Shown: positions 16,439-25,742, counted from the stretch's first letter. The stretch: 64,000 bases of DNA from Bacteroidota bacterium (GCA_030684395.1 JAUXTT010000013.1:1-64000), one strand, 5' to 3'. Translations and numbers: made by a program. The notes: a model not told the origin generated them from the letters alone.

Positions 16439-17647
16439 TTAAGCATTAACCGGCTTCATAGCTTTCTCAGCACACTCTGCAATTTTTGTTGCTAAAGCAT
16501 TTACTTCTTCGTTTGTCCAGGTGCAACGGATGCCGAAAGAAATTAAGCGACCAACTACGGCTTGTGTTTTTGGAATCTCTAAGTTGTTATAATCCTGTGG
16601 TGCGCCTAAAACCTGAATCGCTAATTTAGATGCAGTCTTAAGATTTTTGATATGTTCCCACTGATTGATGAAGTGATACATATTGGTGAACCAATAATTA
16701 AACCCTGTAACACCTGCCTTGTTGAATTCATCAACAGTACGTTTTGCAGTTTCTGTATCCGACATCAGAATATTTAAGAAAGTTCCTGAATCTCCATTAT
16801 CATCACCCAATTTTGCAAATGAAACTCCTTCTACTTTTGATAGTACAGATTGCATTTGTTTTTTGATACGCAAATTGTTTTCGCGGATGTATGGAACCTT
16901 ACGTGTTTGTGCAGCACCAACAGCAGCGTGTAATTCACTTATTCTATAATTAAATCCGATCACCGGATGATTCTCCATTCCGCGGTTGTTTCCAATATGG
17001 TCGTGACCGTGATCACAGAAACTATCTGCTAATTTGTATGTAGCTTCATCATTAGTCACGAAAATCCCACCTTCACCTGCAGTTGCTATTTTGAAAAAAT
17101 CAAATGAATATGCTCCTGCTTTTCCGAATAAACCGGTTGCGGTTCCTTTATAAGAAGCAGCAAATGCCTGCCCCGCATCTTCCACTAAAATTAAATTATG
17201 TTTTTTTACAACAGCCATAATCGCATCCATATTGGCATTACCACCACACATATGAACCAAACAAACAGCTTTCGTTTTTGGAGTAATTGCTTTTTCAATT
17301 CCTTCTGCACTCAAACACAGTGTTTCATCAATTTCAGCAAACACCGGTAAACCACCTAACATCAATACTGCTTCAATAGTTGCAATGTATGTAAACGGTG
17401 GACAAATTACTTCATCACCTGTTCCTATACCTGATGCAGCCAATGCAGCCATAATAGCCGCAGAACCATTAGAAACTGCCAATGCATATTTTGCATTAGT
17501 TATTTTTTTAGCTTCTTCTTCAAAATCTTTTGCTTTCCAGATATTGTTACGTTGAGCATCATGATTAAAACGAAACATGATTCCTGTTGACAACACATCT
17601 TCTATTTCTTTGCGCTCTTCTGCGCCAAATAATTCTGTTCCCGGCAT
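16439..17647 (-). CDS. kdnA: KdnA, 8-amino-3,8-dideoxy-Kdo transaminase
   Basis: A 402-aa DegT/DnrJ/EryC1-type PLP aminotransferase. SNGSAAIMAALAASGIGTGDEVICPPFTYIATIEAVL (about 59-95) is the phosphate and cofactor region, VEDAGQAFAASYKG holds the Asp that pairs with the pyridine nitrogen, and FDFFKIATAGEGG places the Schiff-base lysine at Lys186. KdnA aminates the 8-oxo-Kdo made by KdnB, with glutamate as usual donor, to give Kdo8N for the LPS inner core. General sugar aminotransferases look similar; the neighbouring kdnB makes the specific call likely. The ATG is preceded by a perfect minus-strand -7 TAAATTTG with a leader of about 12 nt. Confidence 0.84.
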   Translation of the reverse strand: MPGTELFGAEERKEIEDVLSTGIMFRFNHDAQRNNIWKAKDFEEEAKKITNAKYALAVSNGSAAIMAALAASGIGTGDEVICPPFTYIATIEAVLMLGGLPVFAEIDETLCLSAEGIEKAITPKTKAVCLVHMCGGNANMDAIMAVVKKHNLILVEDAGQAFAASYKGTATGLFGKAGAYSFDFFKIATAGEGGIFVTNDEATYKLADSFCDHGHDHIGNNRGMENHPVIGFNYRISELHAAVGAAQTRKVPYIRENNLRIKKQMQSVLSKVEGVSFAKLGDDNGDSGTFLNILMSDTETAKRTVDEFNKAGVTGFNYWFTNMYHFINQWEHIKNLKTASKLAIQVLGAPQDYNNLEIPKTQAVVGRLISFGIRCTWTNEEVNALATKIAECAEKAMKPVNA

Positions 17648-17666
17648 AGTGGTTAATTTTAAGCAA

Positions 17667-17674
17667 CAAATTTA
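17667..17674 (-). promoter_or_regulatory. -7 box for kdnA
   Basis: TAAATTTG on the minus strand, a full TAnnTTTG match, 19 bp before the kdnA start codon. No clear -33 element was found. Confidence 0.45.
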
Positions 17675-17799
17675 CGGAAAATCAGGGAGTTTTTGAAAGA
17701 AAATAAAGTCTTTGTTTCATCGGTGTTTTCGACAAAGCAACCGCAAAACTCACAGCTTTTAAGTTGTTTCAAGCAATAAATGATAGAAGGGAATCAATA

Positions 17800-18189
17800 C
17801 TATTTTGCTAAACGGAAGCCTATCCAGGCAAATGGCACATACAATAATAAATTCACGACCATAAACCAGGTTGGATGAGGAATCATTACCAAATTAACAA
17901 TACCCAATGTCATAAGTATTATTGCTACAAGTGTGGAATTCACTTTTCCATTTTCTTTATTGATTTTCGTAGCAACAAAACCTCCTGTAAAACTTCCCAG
18001 TGCCATTGCAATGAGTACCGACATAAAAGCTCCCAAAGGCAGGTTTGCCACGTATGCAGCCATTTCTTCCTTCGTTTTCATATCGGCAGGAACCGGTGTC
18101 GCAAAAATCATGTGTCCTATCATTTCTACAAGTGCTATAACAGCTACTGCGGCAGCAAGGCCTCCCAATATTGATACTATTCTTTTCAT
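17800..18189 (-). CDS. Small four-helix membrane protein, unknown
   Basis: A 129-aa protein with four predicted membrane helices: residues 5-28 (ILGGLAAAVAVIALVEMIGHMIF), 50-72 (PLGAFMSVLIAMALGSFTGGFVA), 85-100 (STLVAIILMTLGIVNL) and 106-127 (TWFMVVNLLLYVPFAWIGFRLAK). It has no cysteines or metal-binding cluster and I recognise no named family. It is a single-gene unit between kdnA and the divergent M1 peptidase gene. Its promoter, TATATTTG on the minus strand, ends 5 nt before the ATG, suggesting a leaderless message. Confidence 0.75.
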   Translation of the reverse strand: MKRIVSILGGLAAAVAVIALVEMIGHMIFATPVPADMKTKEEMAAYVANLPLGAFMSVLIAMALGSFTGGFVATKINKENGKVNSTLVAIILMTLGIVNLVMIPHPTWFMVVNLLLYVPFAWIGFRLAK

Positions 18190-18194
18190 GTGAG

Positions 18195-18202
18195 CAAATA
18201 TA
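18195..18202 (-). promoter_or_regulatory. -7 box 5 nt before a membrane protein start
   Basis: TATATTTG on the minus strand, a full consensus match, is followed by CTCAC and then the ATG. The spacing leaves no room for a leader. Confidence 0.6.
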
Positions 18203-18306
18203 GGTGCTGGAATTTTCTTTCACAAAGAATTTTGAAATATACAAAAGGTAATTATTCCTTCTCGGGTGGCTAATTATTAGTAAATTCGCTCCTTTAATCA
18301 GATACC

Positions 18307-21300
18307 ATGAACGCCAGGTTCAACGCAACTTTATACACCCTCTTTTTGCTGATCTTTTCTTTTCAGAAAGTTCATGCTCAAGACAATTATTTTCAGCAAG
18401 ACGTAAGCTATACCATCAATGTTTCTTTAAATGATGTAAAACATGAACTAAACGCATTTGAAGAAATAAAATACACCAACAATTCTTCCATCGAATTACC
18501 TTATTTATATTTTCATATTTGGCCGAACGCATACAAAAACAGCGAGACCGATTTGGGCAAGCAATTATTAGAAAGCGGAGAAACAAAAATGTATTTTGCT
18601 GAAGAAAAAGACCTTGGATATATTGATAGTTTAGATTTTAAGGTGAATGGATTAAACATCAAATGGGAAATTGATACTAAGCACATCGATATTTGCAAAT
18701 TATTTTTGCAACAACCATTAAAAAAAGGCGAGAGTATTACTATCACTACTCCATTTCACGTAAAACTTCCCAGTGCAGAAATTTCGCGCTTAGGTCACTT
18801 AGGTCAAGCTTATATGATCACACAATGGTATCCAAAACCTGCAGTATTTGACGCCAATGGTTGGAATGCTATGCCCTACCTTAATCAAGGTGAATTTTAT
18901 TCGGAGTTTGGGAGTTTTGACGTGAGCATTACCTTACCAAAAAATTATTTACTTGCCGCCACCGGCGATCGTATTGATGGAAACGCGGAAGAAGACAAAT
19001 TTATCGAAGACAAATTCGAAGAAACAAAAGCAAAAATTCAGCGCTACGAAAAAGGCGGCGACATTGCCTTTTTAGAAGACATGACGTTTCCCAAAAGTGA
19101 TAGTTCCTTAAAAACACTTCGCTTCAAACAATATAATGTACATGACTTTGCGTGGTTTGCCGATAAACGTTTTAATGTATTGCAGGGTGAAGTTGAATTA
19201 CCGAAATCACAAAAAACAGTTAAAACCTGGGCCTTTTTTACAAATAAAAATCTTCCTCTCTGGAAAGACTCCAGAGCCTATTTAAATGATGCAACTTTTT
19301 TCTATTCCTTGTGGAATGGAGATTACCAATATAATCATGTTACAGCAATTGACGGAACCATTAGTGCAGGTGGAGGAATGGAATATCCGAATATCACAGT
19401 GATAGGTGATTCACATAATGCTTTTGAATTAGAAACCGTTATTATGCATGAAGTTGGGCACAATTGGTTTTATGGCATGTTGGGTAGTAATGAGCGTGTA
19501 CATGGATGGATGGATGAAGGGATCAACTCTTTTAATGAGATGCGGTATATCAGAACCAAATATCCTTCGACCACATTAGGGGCAATGTTTGGGCAAGATA
19601 GCTCCTTTTCTTTGGGAGGATTAAATAAATTCAAACAGGCCTCTCAATACGAACTACTTTATAAATACTCTGCTTCACAAAATATTGATCAGGCTTGTGA
19701 GTTGCATTCATCTAAATATACAAGCCTGAATTACGGAGCAATTGTATATAGCAAAACAGCAGTGTTATTTAATTATCTTATGAATTATATGGGAGAAGAA
19801 GATTTTGACCGGGCCATGCAATTCTACTTCAACAACTTTAAATTCAAACACCCGCAACCACAGGATCTTAGAAAGACAATGGAATATTTTAGCGGAAAAA
19901 ATTTATCCTGGTTTTTCGATGATCTGATTGGAACAACAAAAAAACTGGATTATAAAGTTTCGAAAGTCAAAAAAAACAAAGACGGTCAATATGAAGTAAC
20001 CATAAAAAACACAGGCGACATTGCCGGCCCGGTTGCCATTTGCGGATTATTTAAAGGTGAGATCAGAGCTATGATGTGGCTGGATGGTTTCGAAGGGAAA
20101 AGAACGGTAAGTTATCCACCTGCAGAAGTAGATGAATTTAAGATTGATTATTTTCAATTTATGCCTGACATAAAACGAAAAAATAATTCCTGCAGAACAA
20201 CCGGTATTTTCAAAAAAGTGGAACCTGTTAAATTTCCGTTGTTGGGTGCATTAGATGATCCATACCAGTCACAGTTGTTCTGGACACCTACCGTTGGTTA
20301 CAATAATTACAATGGGTTTATGGCAGGTCTCGCCTTTTATAACCATGTAGCTTTTCAAAAAACATTGGAGTACGAATTCATGCCTTTTTACGGATTTAAG
20401 AATAAGAGCATTGCCGGTTATGGAAATGTACAATTGAACTTAAAACCCAAAACAAGGTTTCAGCAAGTGAGCCTTGGTGTGAAAGCTGCCCGTTTTGCCT
20501 ATGAGAACGAACCTTTTGATGTGAACTACAATAAGGTTGCACCTTTTATCAATTTTATTTTCAAGAAGAAAAATGCCAGAAGTACTATCACACAAAATCT
20601 TTCTTACAGGGCAGTACTGTTATTTATAGAAGATTCCAATTATTACATTGATCCTGCAAGCAATGAGTTTGCACCTCAAAAGTCAGAAAACAATTATCTG
20701 ATCAATGATTTCACCTACAAACTCGACAATAAAAGAAGCATAAATCCGTTCTCTGTAATTGCCAATTATCAAAGTGCTATTGGAATGGACAAAGCATCTG
20801 TTACAGGAAATTATTACATCACTTTAAAAAACAAAAAAGCATTTCATTTCAGGATGTTTGCCGGTAAAGTATTTAGCAATACTTCTAAATTTTTTGACGC
20901 GCGTTTTCGTATGAGTGGGCAATCAGGTTACCAGGATTATATGTACGATAATTTTTATTTTGGAAGAAGTGCTTACTCTGCCCCTGATGTGGCAACTCAA
21001 CAATTTACTGAAACAGACGGTGCCTTTAAAACAGGTTCTTATGCCGGACAAAGCGATGACTGGATTGTTTCATTTAATATTAAAACACCCAAGGTTTTTA
21101 AATTACCATTATTTATTTATGCAGATGCAGGGGCTTATCATGCAAATGGAATGGATAAAAGCGCGGAAATGTTGTGGACCGCCGGCGTTGGTATTCCCAT
21201 CATAAAGAATTTTGTAGAAGTATTTTTTCCGGTGATCAGCAGTCAGAATATTTTGGATGCGCAAAAAAATTACAGTGAGAGATATATTGATAAAGTTCGT

Positions 21301-21363
21301 TTTACTTTTTATCTTAACCGCGCAAACCCCTTTGAAATTATTAAAAACAATTTGCCTTTTTAA
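18307..21363 (+). CDS. M1 metallopeptidase with C-terminal barrel-like region (copy 1)
   Basis: A 1018-aa exported protein with a signal peptide ending VHAQ (about 1-24). Residues 30-600 are an M1 (aminopeptidase N/LTA4H-type) unit. The exopeptidase motif appears as GGGMEYPN, and the zinc site HEVGH-x18-E uses His381, His385 and Glu404, with Glu382 as catalytic base. The final 370 residues change character: alternating aromatic-rich strands (FMAGLAFYNHVAF, YEFMPFYGF, GYGNVQLNLKP, VRFTFYLN) ending in Phe, as in outer-membrane barrels. The protein may therefore anchor its own peptidase to the outer membrane. Its stop codon overlaps the next start by 1 nt. A second protein of the same plan lies at 52.6-55.8 kb. 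Confidence 0.88.
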   Translation: MNARFNATLYTLFLLIFSFQKVHAQDNYFQQDVSYTINVSLNDVKHELNAFEEIKYTNNSSIELPYLYFHIWPNAYKNSETDLGKQLLESGETKMYFAEEKDLGYIDSLDFKVNGLNIKWEIDTKHIDICKLFLQQPLKKGESITITTPFHVKLPSAEISRLGHLGQAYMITQWYPKPAVFDANGWNAMPYLNQGEFYSEFGSFDVSITLPKNYLLAATGDRIDGNAEEDKFIEDKFEETKAKIQRYEKGGDIAFLEDMTFPKSDSSLKTLRFKQYNVHDFAWFADKRFNVLQGEVELPKSQKTVKTWAFFTNKNLPLWKDSRAYLNDATFFYSLWNGDYQYNHVTAIDGTISAGGGMEYPNITVIGDSHNAFELETVIMHEVGHNWFYGMLGSNERVHGWMDEGINSFNEMRYIRTKYPSTTLGAMFGQDSSFSLGGLNKFKQASQYELLYKYSASQNIDQACELHSSKYTSLNYGAIVYSKTAVLFNYLMNYMGEEDFDRAMQFYFNNFKFKHPQPQDLRKTMEYFSGKNLSWFFDDLIGTTKKLDYKVSKVKKNKDGQYEVTIKNTGDIAGPVAICGLFKGEIRAMMWLDGFEGKRTVSYPPAEVDEFKIDYFQFMPDIKRKNNSCRTTGIFKKVEPVKFPLLGALDDPYQSQLFWTPTVGYNNYNGFMAGLAFYNHVAFQKTLEYEFMPFYGFKNKSIAGYGNVQLNLKPKTRFQQVSLGVKAARFAYENEPFDVNYNKVAPFINFIFKKKNARSTITQNLSYRAVLLFIEDSNYYIDPASNEFAPQKSENNYLINDFTYKLDNKRSINPFSVIANYQSAIGMDKASVTGNYYITLKNKKAFHFRMFAGKVFSNTSKFFDARFRMSGQSGYQDYMYDNFYFGRSAYSAPDVATQQFTETDGAFKTGSYAGQSDDWIVSFNIKTPKVFKLPLFIYADAGAYHANGMDKSAEMLWTAGVGIPIIKNFVEVFFPVISSQNILDAQKNYSERYIDKVRFTFYLNRANPFEIIKNNLPF

Positions 21364-22109
21364 TGAATAACAAAAAAATATATTTCGCTTCCGATTTTCA
21401 CTTAGGTGTTCCCACTTATGAGAAGAGCCTTACGCGTGAACGCCTTTTGGTAAGATGGTTAGACACTGTTAAACAGGATGCGGAAGAGATCTATTTAGTT
21501 GGTGATCTTTTTGATTTTTGGTTCGAATACAAATACACAGCACCAAAAGGATACATTCGTTTCCTCGGGAAGATAGCAGAGATTGTTGATTCAGGAATTC
21601 CTGTACATGTATTCACGGGCAATCACGATATGTGGATGTATGGTTATTTACCAAAAGAACTTGGAGTTACCATGCATCGCGAACCAATCACACGCATTTG
21701 GAATGAAAAGAAATTGGTAATTGGTCATGGCGACGGGCTTGGACCCGGAGATCGTAAATACAAATTCCTTAAAAAATTCTTTGCAAGTAAAGTATGCCAG
21801 TGGTTGTTTGCCCGTATCCATCCTAACCTTGCATTTGGAATAGCTAATTATTTCAGCAAAAGCAGCAGGGCTTCAACAGGAAAAAAAGATGAGATCTTTA
21901 AAGGAAATGAAGACGAGTGGTTATATACTTATTGCAAAGAATACCTTCAAAAAGAACATGTAGATTATTTCATTTTCGGACATCGTCACTTACCTCTTGA
22001 TATTCAACTAAACGACAACAGTAAATACATCAATTTAGGTGAGTGGCTGAATTATAATACCTATGCGGTGTTCGATGGGGAAAAAGTTGAGTTAAATACA
22101 TTCAAGTAA
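21363..22109 (+). CDS. lpxH: UDP-2,3-diacylglucosamine diphosphatase, LpxH-like
   Basis: A 248-aa calcineurin-like metallophosphoesterase. The metal-binding series is complete: SDFHLG (residues 10-15), GDLFDFW, GNHDMW (about 88-93), GHGDGLGPGD (about 118-127) and FGHRH (about 206-210). LpxH removes UMP from UDP-diacylglucosamine to give lipid X in lipid A synthesis, at the cytoplasmic face of the inner membrane. Length and motif spacing suit LpxH rather than the LpxI or LpxG types. It starts on the last base of the M1 peptidase stop codon (TAATG), so translation is probably coupled. Other LPS genes in the window are kdnA, kdnB and waaA. Confidence 0.85.
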   Translation: MNNKKIYFASDFHLGVPTYEKSLTRERLLVRWLDTVKQDAEEIYLVGDLFDFWFEYKYTAPKGYIRFLGKIAEIVDSGIPVHVFTGNHDMWMYGYLPKELGVTMHREPITRIWNEKKLVIGHGDGLGPGDRKYKFLKKFFASKVCQWLFARIHPNLAFGIANYFSKSSRASTGKKDEIFKGNEDEWLYTYCKEYLQKEHVDYFIFGHRHLPLDIQLNDNSKYINLGEWLNYNTYAVFDGEKVELNTFK

Positions 22110-22121
22110 ATTCTTGTAAAA

Positions 22122-22197
22122 CCATATAAGGCATGTAAGGCTTGATAGAGACGAATAGAATACAACGAACTTATATGTTCCTCTATGCCTTATATGG
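22122..22197. repeat. 13-bp perfect inverted repeat between convergent genes, copy 1
   Basis: CCATATAAGGCAT and ATGCCTTATATGG enclose 50 bp. The same 13-bp arms recur at 52503-52602. This copy sits between the lpxH stop and the argS stop, a place suited to a bidirectional terminator, though there is no long T tract. The alternative is a non-autonomous mobile repeat. Confidence 0.8.
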
Positions 22198-22211
22198 CTC
22201 AAAAACAAAAA

Positions 22212-24014
22212 CTACATCCTTTCCGGCACTTCCACTCCTAATAATTTCATTCCTGTTTTTATCACTTCGCTGCATTTATAAGAAAGCGCTAAGCGGAATT
22301 TTTTCACAGCAGCATTTTCTTCACGCACTATATTCAATTCAGGTACGTTATAAAACTGACTGTATGCTTTGGAAAGTTCGTACACATAATTTGCTACCAA
22401 TGCTGGGCTGTACGTCTTGCCTGCTTCCTGAATTACATTTGGCAACTCATGCATTAAGCAGATCAGTTCTTTTTCTTTCTCGTGCAAAGTAGTTGTGGCA
22501 ACTACATCACTCTTATTAAAAGTGTATTCTGCTTTACGCAAAATAGATTTGATGCGTGCGTGCGTATATTGAATGAAAGGTCCTGTATTCCCATTAAAAT
22601 CAATACTTTCTTTTGGATCAAACAGCATTTTCTTTTTTGGGTCTACTTTTAAGATAAAGTATTTTAATGCACCCAAACTTATAGTACGATATAAATTTGC
22701 AGCCTCTTCTTCTGAGAACCCATCGATCTTTCCCAATTCACTAGTAGTAGCTTCCGCAGTTTCATACATTCCTTGCAAAAGATCATCCGCATCCACAACA
22801 GTTCCTTCACGGCTTTTCATTTTGCCCTCAGGAAGCTCCACCATTCCGTAACTTAAGTGATAACATTCTTTTGCCCATGCATATCCCATTTTAATTAAAA
22901 TATGGAATAGTACTTTGAAATGATAATCCTGTTCGTTACCAACAGTGTAGATCATTTGAGTAACATCCGGATTATCTTTGTAACGTAATGCTGCTGTTCC
23001 AATATCCTGTGTTATGTAAACAGAAGTCCCATCAGCACGTAATACTAATTTTTGATCCAGTCCTTCAGCAGTAAGATCGATCCAAACAGAACCATCATCC
23101 TTTTTAAAGAACACGCCTTTTTTCAAACCTTCCTCTACAATATCTTTTCCTAATAAATAGGTATTACTTTCGTAATAAGTAGAATCAAAATCAACACCCA
23201 GTTTTTTGTAAGTAACGTCGAAACCTGCATATACCCAACTATTCATCGTTTTCCACAAATTCATTACTTCCGAATCACCATCTTCCCATTTAAGCAACAT
23301 AGCTTGCACTTCTAACATCGAAGGAGCTTTTTTCTCTGCTTCTTCTTTGCTCATTCCTTGTGCAACTAACTCCTCAATTTCCTTTTTATACTGTTTATCA
23401 AAAGCAACATAATACTTTCCTACCAAATGGTCGCCCTTCATTCCGCTGCTTTCAGGAGTTTCTCCATTCCCGAATTTCTGCCATGCCAACATTGATTTAC
23501 AAATGTGCACACCTCTGTCGTTTACGATACATGTTTTAGAAACGCGTTTGCCATTTGCTTTTAAAATCTCAGCAACCGAATAACCAACCAGGTGATTACG
23601 TACGTGCCCTAAATGCAAAGGTTTATTGGTGTTAGGAGAAGAGTATTCCAATAATACAAGCGGCGAGGTTGCATTCGCTTTTATAATGCCGTAGTTTTCT
23701 ATTTTCAGGATCTCAGCAAAAAATGATTGCCAGTAATCATTACTCAATAAAAGATTTAAGAATCCTTTTACCACATTAAAAGAAATCAATTCCTTACAAT
23801 GTGTTTTAATATAATTTCCAATTTCTTCCGCAGTTTGCTCGGGGCCTTTTTTGGATGCTTTTACATATGGAAAAGTAACCAATGTAAAGTCGCCTTCAAA
23901 CTCCTTTTTGGTTTGCTGGAATGAGATGGTATTTAATTCAACATTTAATTGATACAATTCAGCCAAAGCCTTTTGCACCTGAACACCTAATATATCTGTA
24001 GCTTTTGTAAGCAT
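22212..24014 (-). CDS. argS: Arginyl-tRNA synthetase
   Basis: A 600-aa class I synthetase that charges tRNA-Arg. The N-terminal 110 residues form the Add-1 domain. The HIGH signature is HLGHVRNHLVGYSVAEIL (about 137-154). The KMSKS-like loop reads GKMKSREGTVV (about 397-407). The C-terminal part has an anticodon-binding helical bundle, with QYTHARIKSI near 500 and the usual ending MKLLGVEVPERM. The length is normal for bacteria. It is convergent with lpxH, separated by an inverted repeat, and its promoter region carries a CAACTTTG -7-like sequence. Confidence 0.96.
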   Translation of the reverse strand: MLTKATDILGVQVQKALAELYQLNVELNTISFQQTKKEFEGDFTLVTFPYVKASKKGPEQTAEEIGNYIKTHCKELISFNVVKGFLNLLLSNDYWQSFFAEILKIENYGIIKANATSPLVLLEYSSPNTNKPLHLGHVRNHLVGYSVAEILKANGKRVSKTCIVNDRGVHICKSMLAWQKFGNGETPESSGMKGDHLVGKYYVAFDKQYKKEIEELVAQGMSKEEAEKKAPSMLEVQAMLLKWEDGDSEVMNLWKTMNSWVYAGFDVTYKKLGVDFDSTYYESNTYLLGKDIVEEGLKKGVFFKKDDGSVWIDLTAEGLDQKLVLRADGTSVYITQDIGTAALRYKDNPDVTQMIYTVGNEQDYHFKVLFHILIKMGYAWAKECYHLSYGMVELPEGKMKSREGTVVDADDLLQGMYETAEATTSELGKIDGFSEEEAANLYRTISLGALKYFILKVDPKKKMLFDPKESIDFNGNTGPFIQYTHARIKSILRKAEYTFNKSDVVATTTLHEKEKELICLMHELPNVIQEAGKTYSPALVANYVYELSKAYSQFYNVPELNIVREENAAVKKFRLALSYKCSEVIKTGMKLLGVEVPERM

Positions 24015-24098
24015 GGTTTTATCTGTCTAATAATGAAATGCAAAGTTGCGAAAAATGTTTGAGTTTTTGGGATAAAAGACATAATGGAGTATGGAAAA

Positions 24099-24196
24099 TT
24101 AACCACAAAGGGCGCAAAGGAGGCACAAAGGGCACAATATATTTAGCCAAACCCTTTGTGAACTCTGCGAAAAAGCTTTGTGTACTTTGTGGTTAA
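24099..24196. repeat. Nested inverted repeat of the CCACAAAG type
   Basis: TTAACCACAAAG and CTTTGTGGTTAA are perfect 12-bp outer arms. Inside, CACAAAGGG is matched by CCCTTTGTG. The internal sequence is a run of near-repeats of GGCACAAAG. It lies between mqnD and argS, both on the minus strand. Related single-arm copies are seen at 25043 and 33260. Confidence 0.75.
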
Positions 24197-24202
24197 AACT
24201 TA

Positions 24203-25036
24203 CTAAACCACCAATTCCTTATTCACTCCCTCAATCAATCTCAGCTCCACCGCTTTATCCATCATCAGCTTCACCGCTTTCTTTCCCAGTTCTCCCAAAT
24301 CAACAGAGTATTGATTTACATAGAGATCAATGTGTTTTTGCATTACCGTTTCGTCCATTTCCTGTGCGTGTTCTTTTACAAAAGGTCGCGAAGCCATAGG
24401 ATTAGCGAAAGCATATTCTACACTTTTACTGATCAAACGATCTACTTTTTGTTTTAGTTCGAGAGGCAAACTTCTTTTGATCACAATTCCACCTAAAGGA
24501 ATCGGTGCATGGATGAGACTTTCCCAAAACTCGCCCAGATCAATTATCTTTTTTAATCCCTTTTGTTGGTAGGTGAAGCGATTCTCGTGAATGATCAAAC
24601 CTGCATCATATTTACCTGATAAAACTCCCTCTTCAATTTCAGAGAACACTAACTCAGTCTTATTTGTAGCATTCGGGAAAGCAAGTGATAATAAAAAATT
24701 GGCTGTAGTTAATTTGCCCGGAATGGCGATTTTCAAATTATTATTTTTTACTTCTTCAATGGAAATTTCTCTTTTGGAAATAAGCAAGGGCCCACAATTA
24801 AAACCTAAAGCACTTCCTGCATTTAATAATTGATATTGTTCGGTTAAATAAGAAAACGCATGGAAACTTAATTTCGTACAGTCCAATTTTCCTTCCACCG
24901 CCCAACGGTTAAGGGTTTCTACATCTTCCATCTTCACGTTAAATTCCAAACCTTCCAAATCAATTCGTTTATTGATAATGGCATCGAAAATAAAACAGTC
25001 GTTGGGACAAGGGCTAAATCCTAATGTAATTCTCAT
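24203..25036 (-). CDS. mqnD: 1,4-dihydroxy-6-naphthoate synthase MqnD
   Basis: Converts cyclic dehypoxanthinyl futalosine to 1,4-dihydroxy-6-naphthoate in the futalosine route to menaquinone. The protein (277 aa) has the periplasmic-binding-protein-like fold of the MqnA/MqnD family. It starts LGFSPCPNDCFIFDAI (residues 4-19), the MqnD signature with the Asn-Asp pair, and continues with CTKLSFHAFSY (about 53-63), GPLLISKR, IPGKLTTANFLLSLAFP (about 110-126) and AGLIIHENRFTY (about 145-156), which holds the catalytic histidine. It lies just downstream of mqnB on the same strand, with a short repeat between, so the two are probably expressed together. Confidence 0.93.
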   Translation of the reverse strand: MRITLGFSPCPNDCFIFDAIINKRIDLEGLEFNVKMEDVETLNRWAVEGKLDCTKLSFHAFSYLTEQYQLLNAGSALGFNCGPLLISKREISIEEVKNNNLKIAIPGKLTTANFLLSLAFPNATNKTELVFSEIEEGVLSGKYDAGLIIHENRFTYQQKGLKKIIDLGEFWESLIHAPIPLGGIVIKRSLPLELKQKVDRLISKSVEYAFANPMASRPFVKEHAQEMDETVMQKHIDLYVNQYSVDLGELGKKAVKLMMDKAVELRLIEGVNKELVV

Positions 25037-25042
25037 CTTTTT

Positions 25043-25080
25043 ACCACGGAGACACAGAGAGCACTAAGGCACACGGAGTC
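25043..25080. repeat. Short CCACGGAGACACAGAG-type repeat
   Basis: This A/G-rich run with periodic CACAGAG, CACTAAGG and CACACGGAG words resembles the arms of the nested repeat near 24.1 kb. It fills most of the mqnB-mqnD gap. Such runs are common intergenic filler in Bacteroidota by my recollection. Confidence 0.45.
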
Positions 25081-25092
25081 TTTATATTTTAA

Positions 25093-25737
25093 TTATTCTA
25101 ATTCTTTTAAAGCTATTAATAAAGTATCATTCAAATTTTTCACAGCTAGTGGAATATCCCAGGCATCCCGATTACGTTTGGTTACGTAGTTAGAAATAGC
25201 TCTCAATTGTATGTAGGGAATTTTTTCCTGCTCACACACCAATGCCACTGCGGCACCTTCCATGCTTTCTATTTCAACATCAAATTGTTTTAATAAACGA
25301 TTGATGCTGTCTTCATTTCCATGTACTTTGTTTACGGTTGCACCTAATACCTTTTTGAGTTCATCCAGGCAAGGCGTTTGTTTATGCAAAGAGTTAGAAT
25401 AACTATTTGTGCCGGGTAAGTTTAATTTAGCGAATTCTAAAAACGCATCACCATCCTCTGCTCCCATTTCGGTAATACACTCGCTTACTACCTGCACCAC
25501 CTCTCCCACCATGATCCCACGATAAAATGATCCTGCAATACCCACGTTAATAATCAAATCATATGGCTGGCGTAATGCTTTAGTCAGTGCATAAGCAGTT
25601 TGAGTCATGCCTACACCTGTATGAAGGAATTCAATAGTATTACCATTTAACTTCAGTTCCGTGTTTTCCTTATATAACAAAGTATCCATTATCGGTTTAA
25701 GCTCTAAGGCAGTGGCAGAAACAATAAGTATTCGCAT
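25093..25737 (-). CDS. mqnB: Futalosine hydrolase MqnB
   Basis: A 214-aa nucleoside phosphorylase/hydrolase family enzyme that removes hypoxanthine from futalosine. Visible motifs are LIVSATALELKPI (residues 3-15), GVGMTQTAYALTKAL (about 57-71), INVGIAGSFYRGIMVGEVVQV (about 82-102) and the late MEGAAVALVCEQEKIPYIQLRAISN (about 158-182), where the Glu after Met contacts the ribose. MTA/SAH nucleosidase is the nearest alternative, but the mqnD neighbour and the GAEDGDAF segment favour MqnB. The ATG follows a perfect -7 TATCTTTG by 5 nt, suggesting a leaderless mRNA. Confidence 0.9.
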   Translation of the reverse strand: MRILIVSATALELKPIMDTLLYKENTELKLNGNTIEFLHTGVGMTQTAYALTKALRQPYDLIINVGIAGSFYRGIMVGEVVQVVSECITEMGAEDGDAFLEFAKLNLPGTNSYSNSLHKQTPCLDELKKVLGATVNKVHGNEDSINRLLKQFDVEIESMEGAAVALVCEQEKIPYIQLRAISNYVTKRNRDAWDIPLAVKNLNDTLLIALKELE

Positions 25738-25742
25738 ATGAG

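Noticed and set aside
17875-18244. Cys/His-rich plus- and minus-strand frames opposite the four-helix membrane protein gene
   Set aside because: They are alternative-frame readings of the membrane gene. Their Cys and His content comes from the hydrophobic codons of the real gene, and there is no promoter for them.
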